Part shown: piece after piece, positions 36,175 through 44,466 of the stretch | How positions within the stretch are numbered: the first letter of the stretch is position 1 | How the letters are laid out: each line of letters begins with the position of its first letter | Position numbers and translations under genes: made by a program | Notes under the pieces: model-generated | What the model was told of the DNA's origin: nothing | Seen by the model: only the letters and a program-made list of their open reading frames with translations | The model's database searches: none | Assembly (NCBI GenBank): GCA_964640655.1 | Contig: CAZXFT010000012.1 | Span: forward strand, 38,554-102,553 | DNA from: BJGO01 sp964640655 | GTDB taxonomy: Bacteria > Bacteroidota > Bacteroidia > Chitinophagales > UBA10324 | DNA: 64,000 nt | Direction: 5' to 3'

Positions 36175-38628
36175 TTATCGGTTATAAATTAAATCTCCGG
36201 GTGTTTTAGACAGCATTTTGTTAATGATATATGAAGAAACTAAAATGGATGTTAAGAAGATGACTACGACAGTTACATAAGTATATGTATCAAACAAGAT
36301 GAAATAAGACACATCACTTTCAACCGTAAAGTTTTGTTTCAGAAGTGTGTCAATAGTTAATCCTGTTAGATAGGCTACAGTACTAGAAAGAATAATTCCT
36401 ATAATGATAAAGAAAAGGATAATGGTAAAATAAATTTTCAGTGAATCGCGGTTACTTAGACCAATAGCCATAAAAGTTCCGATGTTCATTTTCACTTTGC
36501 TCAAATGAAGCTTTAAAAGATTGAATAAAAACAAACTAATTGTGATAGTACCAAACAAAATAACCAGGTAAGAAATGATTTGAGTGATTTTACTCAGGAA
36601 GTTAAAATTCTCTTTTTCCTTTACTTTGGCTAAATCCACTTCAATAACATTGCGCGAGGTTTCATCCTTGTCGTTAAAGCGATTGAAAATAAAATCGGAG
36701 AAGCTACGTACTGAGTCAAGTTTAGAAAAGTAAATACTTAAAAAGTCATACTTGTAATCTGATGTTGACGCTACGGCATCATCATAGTTATAAACCTGTT
36801 TAAATGCGGCATTTTTCAGCGGTGACTCAGATTCAAGTGTCGAACAAAATCTTTGACGCTCAACATCACTCGTAAATGGTTCCATCAAATTGATGGTAAG
36901 ATCGAAGCCATCTTTGAAAGAAGCTACGTGTTTACCAGGATTAGCAATAATCTTAGGGTCATTAAATTCATATGCGGTTAACTTCTGAAAATAGTCGTTG
37001 AGTTGATTCTTAATTTCAAAAGCTGTTTTCTCATCGGTATATAAAACATATTGAACGTTTTTATTCTTGCGTGTTAGATCAAAAATATCGTCGATCTTAT
37101 TGGTATATACAGGATAGAAGTATTCTGATACGGCAATGTTGTTTTTTCCCGGTAATTCACGTACAATGGCGCGTACAGGTATGGGCACACGTAATTCTAT
37201 TTCTCTGTGCGACGTGGTATCAACGATTGTGTTTCTGATATAGATGTAGTCATCGTCTTCGGTGTATCCTAATTTTTTATAAAAAGATTCAGTTACGATT
37301 ATGCTCAGATCTTCTTTAAAAAGGTTTTCGTTGTTACCTCGTACAATGTTTTTTGGCCCAAGGATATAATCATTAATTAGACTTAAATCTTTGCCTATAT
37401 CAAGCGTTCTGCATTTGGCATATTCTATATTATTTGAATTATTATAGTTAACTCTAAGTGAAAATTCCTTGGTCGAAGAAATAGTAGAATAAGAGTAATT
37501 GTTCTTAAACTCATCATTATCCAAAGTGTTTTTAATTTGGTTAATCATTTCCTGACTTCCACGAGAAGCAGGAATACTGATTTGCAGCCAGTTAGTAAAT
37601 GCGCTATCCAGTTTTTTGTGCAGATAATCCAGACAACCATTTGCAAAACCCACCGCAAGAAAAGTAAAAAATAATATTCCACATAGCACAAGCAGGTTAG
37701 AAAAGTTCTTTCCTGCTATAGCTTTAGATTCTTTACTAAGAAATAATCGGAAGTAGTTCTTGTAATACGACTTTGAAATACGCTGATCTACTGTTTGATG
37801 AATCTGAGAATCAACATTAGTCTGATATAAAGCTTTAATGCGGTTTCTGAATTGCGATAAGTCATTCTGATTTAAAGATTCCCACTGCGTGCGGTTAAAA
37901 ATATTTTCCGGTAATACTTCACCAAAGCCCTTTGATTTATCTTTAGTTATTAATACAATTTCATCAGCGTGAGCTAGTGCCAGATTGATATCGTGCGACA
38001 CTATGATGGAAGAAAGACTGCTGCTGAGGTTAGAACGAATCAACTTCATAAGTTCGTTGGCATTCGCCTCATCTAAATTTCCTGTTGGTTCATCACCTAA
38101 TAACACGTGAGCTCCGGTATTTAATGCGCGCACAAAAGCTATCCGCTGACGCTGACCGCCGGAAAGGTTAACAGCAAGAGTAGTTTCGTTAACTTCTGAT
38201 TCTGGTAAATTAACGCGCTTCATTAAATCCTTTGCACCTGCCAACACATCAAGCTCTGATTTGGATTCTTTTATCATGCGAGAGAGACTGATGTTCTCGT
38301 ACGCTGTGAAATTTTCCATCAGATTTGTATTCTGAAAGATGAAACTTAAATGCTTCTTTCTGACTTCGGAAAGTTGAGTAGCATTTGCCCAGAGTTTTTT
38401 GAATTCAAGTCTTTCTTTTTCATTAATAAAAGTTACTTCACCACCGGCTATGGTATTATTCATTAAGCCTATGGTCTCAAGCAAAGTACTCTTACCTGTG
38501 CCTGAAGCACCTAACAGAAAAGTGATACATCCGGCTTTGATGTCAAGATTATTAATGCTTAACACCTTATCGGCAGAAACACCATTATAGGAACAGTCTA
38601 ACTGTCGTATCTCAAAAACATTACTCAT
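36175..38628 (-). CDS. ABC transporter with fused ATPase and FtsX/MacB-like permease, T6SS-embedded
   Basis: An 817-residue single-chain transporter. The N-terminal ABC domain (about 4-230) has Walker A GASGTGKST (40-48), signature LSGGQ (155-159), Walker B ending LLGDE (176-180) and H-loop His212. The permease half has one membrane helix near 307-330, a large periplasmic domain (about 335-680) and three helices in the last 140 residues, the four-helix type VII (MacB/LolCDE/FtsX) layout. Such transporters transmit force across the membrane instead of moving solutes through a channel. In P. aeruginosa the separate TagT/TagS pair of this class regulates the T6SS post-translationally; equivalence here is inference. 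Spaced 3 bp from tssR and 12 bp from clpV. Confidence 0.85.
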   Translation of the reverse strand: MSNVFEIRQLDCSYNGVSADKVLSINNLDIKAGCITFLLGASGTGKSTLLETIGLMNNTIAGGEVTFINEKERLEFKKLWANATQLSEVRKKHLSFIFQNTNLMENFTAYENISLSRMIKESKSELDVLAGAKDLMKRVNLPESEVNETTLAVNLSGGQRQRIAFVRALNTGAHVLLGDEPTGNLDEANANELMKLIRSNLSSSLSSIIVSHDINLALAHADEIVLITKDKSKGFGEVLPENIFNRTQWESLNQNDLSQFRNRIKALYQTNVDSQIHQTVDQRISKSYYKNYFRLFLSKESKAIAGKNFSNLLVLCGILFFTFLAVGFANGCLDYLHKKLDSAFTNWLQISIPASRGSQEMINQIKNTLDNDEFKNNYSYSTISSTKEFSLRVNYNNSNNIEYAKCRTLDIGKDLSLINDYILGPKNIVRGNNENLFKEDLSIIVTESFYKKLGYTEDDDYIYIRNTIVDTTSHREIELRVPIPVRAIVRELPGKNNIAVSEYFYPVYTNKIDDIFDLTRKNKNVQYVLYTDEKTAFEIKNQLNDYFQKLTAYEFNDPKIIANPGKHVASFKDGFDLTINLMEPFTSDVERQRFCSTLESESPLKNAAFKQVYNYDDAVASTSDYKYDFLSIYFSKLDSVRSFSDFIFNRFNDKDETSRNVIEVDLAKVKEKENFNFLSKITQIISYLVILFGTITISLFLFNLLKLHLSKVKMNIGTFMAIGLSNRDSLKIYFTIILFFIIIGIILSSTVAYLTGLTIDTLLKQNFTVESDVSYFILFDTYTYVTVVVIFLTSILVSSYIINKMLSKTPGDLIYNR

Positions 38629-38631
38629 GCT

Positions 38632-41085
38632 TTATGGGAATATATTGCTTGGCACCCAATAGAAGTAACCATCGAGTGCATCTTTTGCATTCGACTTGTC
38701 GTTTTTGATTTTTTCTAACTTGCCAGAGACCTCATATAATAGGTTGGCAATAGTGTTAATGTTGTTGTCGTCAACTTTTTTAACATTGTTTAAATCATCA
38801 ATAGAGTACTTCGTTAATAAATCATTCTTAACAGGTAATCCGGTGATCATCGTTAAAACCTCTGAAGGTTTCTTCTTAAGTAAATCAGCTAAAAGTTTAG
38901 GATCGACGCTTCCTCCTTTATATGTTATTAAAGTTTGTTTAAATGCTTCAATAACTTCCTGTCTTTGTTGATCGGAATTACCACCGGATCCGAATCTTTG
39001 ATAACTCTCCAGTATTTTATCTAATTCTGATCCTGTTAAAAGTAATGTATAGCTATATACGGGATAAGATAATTTCTTGGAGGACATTGTTGTATAACCC
39101 TGAACAAAAAATTGAAAATTTTCTGAAGCATATTTATTAATTGTTGAGGGGTCAAGTTTATTGAAATCAACTGCATTCTTAAAAATTTTAGCTATGAGTG
39201 GATTGAAACCTGCTTTACCTGCTGTTTCAAAACCTTTAATAATGTTGATGACACCATCAACAGCCATTCTAATTGAACGGTCGGCATTAAGCACTAAAGA
39301 GTCGAGTGCTTTTTCAACTTCATCAGTTCTCATTGAAGAACCTTCAAGAGGGAAAAGCAAGTAATCATTCACAGGTCCATCATTAGGAACATTAATAGAC
39401 CATATTGTGCCTGTATTATTGCGAGCACTGAATACGGGTTTTTTAAACTCTTTCTTTTGATTTACTAACTCTAGTGTTTTATTAATATCATCGTTCAGCA
39501 TAGCAGATGAATTTTTGATGATGTTTCTTGCATCGGTAACAAATTGTTCAAATTCTGGTGCATAACCATTGTTGGCTTGAATGGCTGAGAATGTAACACC
39601 ATACTGCGCCAGTTTTTCCTCGACTTTAGTTCTGCTGTATTGAATGTCTTCAGGGTCGTTGGACGCACTGCCTATGAGTATTAAAATATTCGACTCGTAA
39701 CGTTCGGTGAATAATCGTGAACCATTCATGATTGCTTCAAAAACCGGCTGGTACGGACTTTTTTCAGTGCACTGATATTTTGCCGCTAACTCTTTTTTAA
39801 TATTAAATAAAAATGAACTCACAGAAGAATTCAGTCCGCTGCTAGCAACAATATCTGCATTGCATGATTTATATGACTTATCACGATATACAACAAAGCC
39901 ATACTTATATTGGTATTCGCTGGATATACCAATGTTATCTAATGACTTTTGAATGGCTTTCAGGATATTCTCATTGTATGAGGCCATTTCTTCTGAACCG
40001 TCAATAACAAAAACAATGTTTACCTTTTTAGCCAAAGCCAAGATATCTGCTGTATTCTTATCAATTAATGGTCTGTCTGAATTGCCTATAATTTTTTGAC
40101 CTGATTTACTAATGATATCAGTTGTGAAACCTGTAGTAATAATTCCTTCATTATCCTGGCTTATAACAGGTGAGCGAAAGTCATAAGATGTTAATTTTTT
40201 GTAAGTATCATCTTCTTTCCATAAGGGATCAGTTGGGTATGTACCGGATTGAAATTTTGATGCTTCGGACGAGGTTCCAACTATACATGCGTTTAATCCT
40301 TTTTGTTTACGGTCCTGAATAGCCTCAGCATTTTGATTAGGTTCTATACAAATACAGTTTGCCCATTTTTTAATCAGTCCGCTAGAAATCCATCCCAGTA
40401 TTTTCTCTTCGCAGTTGCGTCCGGTTATTGAATTGGTTTTGCATAACAAATAAGATGTGTCATTGTTGGATATATACATCTTGGATATAAAGATGTACTG
40501 AAACAGCCGGAGTGATTTATCCTGAATCACCTGAGTTCGAACTGGATCATAGTATAGTTTGATTTCACCATTATAAGAATTAATGTATCTGCCTAAGTCC
40601 TTTAAAACAGTTAAATCAGATACAACGGTCAGTGCTTTTAAATAAACAAATGTATTGGTAGCAACAAGGCTTGAACTCCAAAGAAGTAAATCTTTCTTCT
40701 TTACCCAGCCAATAGAAACACCTTCGGATCCTGTTTTCCATTTACTATCAATTGGAACACCCGGATTGTATTCCATTAAATTTAAATAATCACCTTTTTC
40801 GCCTATAACCCAGGCTGGTGTCATGAATTTTAATTTGCGAACCACAGTGGAACTATTTGGATTATCAAATGCTTGAACATCGTTTCGAGTTGTATACACT
40901 GTCCAAATCGTATTGTCTTTTTCAGCATTTGTGTGATCAGTTATTTCTGTGCCATCGGGGAATTTGTATGCATCGGGGGTTCTGAATACCATTGTTCCTT
41001 TAGGCACACTCTTGTTTTGTGCCCATATTGTGGTATTGATAAATAAAAGTAAAATGCCGGCTTTAATCCAGTACTTGAATGTCAT
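38632..41085 (-). CDS. tssR: T6SS-iii protein TssR, exported, with von Willebrand A-like domain
   Basis: An 817-residue periplasmic or surface protein conserved in Bacteroidota T6SS-iii loci. The signal peptide (MTFKYWIKAGILLLFINTTIW) defines the start at 41,085; earlier codons lie inside the upstream gene. The N-terminal third holds SH3-like and GW-type strands, with Cys-rich RNCEEKILGWI and WANCICIEP segments. A VWA-like domain (about 355-530) begins NIVFVIDGSEEM, where the usual DxSxS metal site is degenerate. The C-terminal part is helical. Its exact role is unknown; the family is tied to secretion in this subtype. Confidence 0.75.
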   Translation of the reverse strand: MTFKYWIKAGILLLFINTTIWAQNKSVPKGTMVFRTPDAYKFPDGTEITDHTNAEKDNTIWTVYTTRNDVQAFDNPNSSTVVRKLKFMTPAWVIGEKGDYLNLMEYNPGVPIDSKWKTGSEGVSIGWVKKKDLLLWSSSLVATNTFVYLKALTVVSDLTVLKDLGRYINSYNGEIKLYYDPVRTQVIQDKSLRLFQYIFISKMYISNNDTSYLLCKTNSITGRNCEEKILGWISSGLIKKWANCICIEPNQNAEAIQDRKQKGLNACIVGTSSEASKFQSGTYPTDPLWKEDDTYKKLTSYDFRSPVISQDNEGIITTGFTTDIISKSGQKIIGNSDRPLIDKNTADILALAKKVNIVFVIDGSEEMASYNENILKAIQKSLDNIGISSEYQYKYGFVVYRDKSYKSCNADIVASSGLNSSVSSFLFNIKKELAAKYQCTEKSPYQPVFEAIMNGSRLFTERYESNILILIGSASNDPEDIQYSRTKVEEKLAQYGVTFSAIQANNGYAPEFEQFVTDARNIIKNSSAMLNDDINKTLELVNQKKEFKKPVFSARNNTGTIWSINVPNDGPVNDYLLFPLEGSSMRTDEVEKALDSLVLNADRSIRMAVDGVINIIKGFETAGKAGFNPLIAKIFKNAVDFNKLDPSTINKYASENFQFFVQGYTTMSSKKLSYPVYSYTLLLTGSELDKILESYQRFGSGGNSDQQRQEVIEAFKQTLITYKGGSVDPKLLADLLKKKPSEVLTMITGLPVKNDLLTKYSIDDLNNVKKVDDNNINTIANLLYEVSGKLEKIKNDKSNAKDALDGYFYWVPSNIFP

Positions 41086-41740
41086 AGTTAATGTAGTTTT
41101 TCTCTTCTTTATTATTGTAGAATTGTAGTAATGATATGAGTTCAGATTGCATTTTCTCTTTTGACATTTTTTGATTCTTATCTTCTTTATAAGAAACACG
41201 TATCACCACTTGAGTAAATCCGGGATTGCATCCAGTTAATGTCATTAATTCCATAGGAATGTATTTAAACATCCTCGAAATTTCATAGGGGTTTTTATTG
41301 ATTGATTTATAAATATAGTCGGACTTGATGTAAAAGTAACATAACAGAGAGTCGGCAATCTTGATAGGTTCCTGATTGAGAATGTTCAGAATAAACTCGT
41401 TATCAAATTTGTAATATGGCGCTCCATATTCATTGTCAAGATTCAACTCATCTAAAATATCAAGACGCTTGTTAATCTTGGTGTAGTATAAAGGTTTGAG
41501 TTTATTGGGCTGATAATAAACAAAGTAATTCTCAGTTTTAGCAGCTAGTCTGTCTAATGTACTTGATATGTGAATTCGTACGTCGGTATTTAATCTAACT
41601 CCGGCTCTGATGTCGGCTTGTCCGTTATCAATATATACCAGTGACATAGAGTTCTTCTGTGCGGTAAAAATGTTTTGTGCTCTGGATGAATAATGCATCA
41701 ACAGACAAATTGAAACGACAAGGGATAGGCGGCGCATCAT
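41063..41740 (-). CDS. exported T6SS-cluster protein of unknown function, 225 aa
   Basis: Signal peptide (RRLSLVVSICLLMHYSSRAQ), then a mixed alpha/beta protein with no recognised domain and several Tyr-rich segments (YFVYYQPNKLKPLYYTK). It is coupled to the PKD protein upstream (2 bp) and overlaps tssR by 23 bp, so a function in the same envelope complex as TssR is likely. Two start codons (codons 1 and 2) are equally possible. It could correspond to one of the lesser-known T6SS-iii components such as TssQ, but I cannot assign it. Confidence 0.6.
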   Translation of the reverse strand: MMRRLSLVVSICLLMHYSSRAQNIFTAQKNSMSLVYIDNGQADIRAGVRLNTDVRIHISSTLDRLAAKTENYFVYYQPNKLKPLYYTKINKRLDILDELNLDNEYGAPYYKFDNEFILNILNQEPIKIADSLLCYFYIKSDYIYKSINKNPYEISRMFKYIPMELMTLTGCNPGFTQVVIRVSYKEDKNQKMSKEKMQSELISLLQFYNNKEEKNYINYDIQVLD

Positions 41741-41742
41741 TA

Positions 41743-42723
41743 TTATTTATATTTATAAGTGATGGTAGCGGATAATATTTTACCTGTTTTTTTATCGGTA
41801 GTCATTTCAACTAAGGTTATTTGCAACTGACCTGCGTTGGCTTTACACTCATTAATGAACGAAGCAAGTTTCTTTGTTTCAGTTTTACCATCTCTAATCA
41901 GCTTCACTTCAGTGTTTTGATTATCCTTAAAATTATCTGCAATCCACTCTCGATTATTATTGTAATTTAAGGAGCCATTATCAGCAATTTCGTTCAATCT
42001 GTTTTTTAGCTCTATGGTAGAAACATTTTTTGTGTTTGTAGGTGGTGGCGGTGGTGGTGGCGGTGGTGGTGAGTTTTGCTTTTGTACTTTATCTTTTGGT
42101 GCATCCTTGACTACTGGTTTAACTTCCTGTACAGGCTCAGGTTTTTTTATAACCACTGTTTTATAAACCGGATCGGAAACATCTGTACTGCATGATATCT
42201 GGAAGGTACCGGCCATCTTATATGTATAAGTTGCCTTTTGTTCACGTGCATCTATACGGCCACTGTAACCAAACTTCCAGTCAAATTTAGTAGCACCTTC
42301 TGAAACGCAGGTGAACTCCAATTTCTCTCCCACTTTACCTTCTGCAGGACCCGAAATGGCAGCTGTTGGTTTGCTAACTGTTTCCTCAACCAATGACTCG
42401 ACAACAACAGTGAAAGTATCCTTACATTCAATTTTGTTATTAATAATAAGACTAATGATATAGCGACCTGGGTTGTCGTATTTATACTTTCCCTCAGCAG
42501 TTTCAAAAGTTCCGCTGCCATCTCCCATATCCCATTTCCATTGTTTGGCTCCGGGTGTTTCATCTTTAAATGAAATTTCTCCACCGGCAATTACTTTTCT
42601 TTCGCTGATTGTAAAAATAGCTTTAGTGCAATCTTCAGCACCACTGAAAAAATATTTAAAGCCAATAATAAGCAGTGCTATGAAAACCACTGCCCCTACT
42701 ACAAAAATTATCCTTTTATCCAT
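41743..42723 (-). CDS. membrane-anchored PKD-domain protein with poly-proline linker, T6SS-iii accessory
   Basis: A 326-residue protein with an N-terminal membrane anchor (5-26) and two PKD-like domains (about 34-110, with KQWKWDMGDGS, and 120-192, with TKFDWKFGYSG). A basic linker with ten consecutive Pro (218-228) and a C-terminal alpha/beta domain (232-326) follow. The topology places everything after the anchor in the periplasm. The Pro run could span or brace the cell wall. PKD proteins are part of T6SS-iii loci and it may be the TssP component, but that name is not secure. The Pro codons form a pure repeat prone to slippage. Confidence 0.7.
   Translation of the reverse strand: MDKRIIFVVGAVVFIALLIIGFKYFFSGAEDCTKAIFTISERKVIAGGEISFKDETPGAKQWKWDMGDGSGTFETAEGKYKYDNPGRYIISLIINNKIECKDTFTVVVESLVEETVSKPTAAISGPAEGKVGEKLEFTCVSEGATKFDWKFGYSGRIDAREQKATYTYKMAGTFQISCSTDVSDPVYKTVVIKKPEPVQEVKPVVKDAPKDKVQKQNSPPPPPPPPPPTNTKNVSTIELKNRLNEIADNGSLNYNNNREWIADNFKDNQNTEVKLIRDGKTETKKLASFINECKANAGQLQITLVEMTTDKKTGKILSATITYKYK
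42040..42069 (-). repeat. poly-proline codon tract
   Basis: Thirty bases of nearly pure GGT/GGC-type triplets (CCx on the coding strand) encode ten prolines. In-frame length change by replication slippage would alter the linker between the PKD pair and the C-terminal domain. Confidence 0.85.
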
Positions 42724-42738
42724 TCGTGTATGTGAGTT

Positions 42739-44466
42739 TTATCTGTTATAAAGTGCATATGTTAGACCTACGTTAATACCCCAGGAAAGTATGTTGTTTC
42801 GACCTATTCCATTGGTAAGAGACTGGTAGCTGGCAAGTTTGCGGTTATTATTGCTGAAATCGGTTTTGTCCTCTTTCCAATAAGTACTATAATAAACACT
42901 GGACTTACTGTTATTCAACTGTGTGTATATCACAACAAGACCTGCATTATAATATAACTTGCCTGTAATCAATTTTGCAAACTGAACTTTACCAATGTAT
43001 GTAAGCGTAAGACCTTCAATACCAAGTGTCTTATCAGAAGGTATGTTAGGTGTCAGAGAACTTCCATACAGCAATAAATCTTCAAGTGCATTACTCTTTG
43101 AGTTATCAAATTTGATAACTCCCGGTGCATTAAGGTCGTCGTTGATATCTGTTGCAACAAATTTTCCAATAGACTTATCATACTTAGCATATGAGAAATA
43201 ATTAAATGAAGGTTCATCCTTGGTGAATGTCCATCTTGCTCTCGTGAAGCTGGGACCCACACCGGCACTGAATTTCAGAAATGAAGTTACTCCCTCAGAG
43301 CTCTTACCGCTGATATTAAACTTGTATTTTAAAAAAAGAATGGGTGCAGTGAGGATGCTATAGTTGATTTGTTCTTCAATGTTGTCAGAAGAAATAATTT
43401 TTCGAACACTCTCTATGGTTTGTTTATTCTCGGCATCAATATTTTTATCAATAAAACTTACAAAGAAATTATCAATACCAACCGTCTGTTTAGCATTGGT
43501 GTAAATTGCTCCTAATCCAATACCGAAAACACGTTTTTTTCTTCCGAAATAATATTCTAATTCGGCTGCAGCGTGCCACTGACCTAATGAAGATTTTTTT
43601 ATAACATTAAAATCTTCTTTCAGAGCGAATTGAGCAGGATCGTCATTTGGCGAGAATGTGTTCTTATACCCTTCTGTAAGATTGGTTTGGAACTTCTCCT
43701 TGTTAAAATCAACAAACGTCAATGTTCCTCCGGCGTTGATATTAAAAACAATTCGTTCACCAAAAGCAGGAGGACAACCTCGGTTGCTGAGTATACCTCT
43801 TGATCCGGGGCATTTATCTTCATTACCAAAGACCAAATCGCCGTCAGAGTCATTACTGAATTTAATTTTGGAGATTTTACCGCTATTTACAACCTTAGTA
43901 ATTAATGCCGCCGTATAATCTTCATTAAATGAAAATGTAAGAGTTATTGTATCACGATTGTATGTAATAGGAGAATTTTCCGGAAAGAGCACAACAGGAG
44001 TTCCAATACTTGATTTTGCTCTGAACTCTTTTTCAATGGTGATATAAACAACGTCTTCTTTAAACTCGTTGAGGTTCACAGATATGTTACGTATTTTTAT
44101 AATATCAATACCTCTTTTATAAAACTGTTTCAATTCACTGATATATTTATCAATATCAACAAGATCGAGATCGTAGGCTACATCATAAACATTCTGCTGT
44201 TGTATAACTTGTGGGTTACGGAAAAGATTAGGAACAAACTCGTTGTAGATGTCGGCATTATCAGAGAAAAGTGATCTGAATTTTGTAATCGCTTCATTAG
44301 TAATGGTATCGCTTCCTGATGTTTTAAACTTATTATAGTCTTCATAGACATTAAGCAGGGAATCAATCAGTTTAAATGCTTTTAACTTTTTATCCCAACT
44401 GATGTCCTGGCTCCAGCCGGAAATAAATACACAAGACAATAAAGCGGTGAGTATAATTTTTTTCAT
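42739..44466 (-). CDS. outer-membrane-like protein with thrombospondin type 3 repeat, T6SS cluster
   Basis: A 575-residue protein. The signal peptide (ILTALLSCVFISGWSQ) is followed by a helical periplasmic region (20-125), a strand-rich part, and a calcium-binding TSP3-type loop NDSDGDLVFGNEDKCPGSRG (205-224). A C-terminal half of alternating strands (AGVGPSFTRARWTF, KLYYNAGLVVIYTQL) ends in INVGLTYALYNR, typical of an outer-membrane beta-barrel. TSP3 loops often link barrels to OmpA-type domains, but no OmpA domain is present. It overlaps the Ig-repeat protein by 4 bp and is thus made in step with it, suggesting one complex. Confidence 0.75.
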   Translation of the reverse strand: MKKIILTALLSCVFISGWSQDISWDKKLKAFKLIDSLLNVYEDYNKFKTSGSDTITNEAITKFRSLFSDNADIYNEFVPNLFRNPQVIQQQNVYDVAYDLDLVDIDKYISELKQFYKRGIDIIKIRNISVNLNEFKEDVVYITIEKEFRAKSSIGTPVVLFPENSPITYNRDTITLTFSFNEDYTAALITKVVNSGKISKIKFSNDSDGDLVFGNEDKCPGSRGILSNRGCPPAFGERIVFNINAGGTLTFVDFNKEKFQTNLTEGYKNTFSPNDDPAQFALKEDFNVIKKSSLGQWHAAAELEYYFGRKKRVFGIGLGAIYTNAKQTVGIDNFFVSFIDKNIDAENKQTIESVRKIISSDNIEEQINYSILTAPILFLKYKFNISGKSSEGVTSFLKFSAGVGPSFTRARWTFTKDEPSFNYFSYAKYDKSIGKFVATDINDDLNAPGVIKFDNSKSNALEDLLLYGSSLTPNIPSDKTLGIEGLTLTYIGKVQFAKLITGKLYYNAGLVVIYTQLNNSKSSVYYSTYWKEDKTDFSNNNRKLASYQSLTNGIGRNNILSWGINVGLTYALYNR

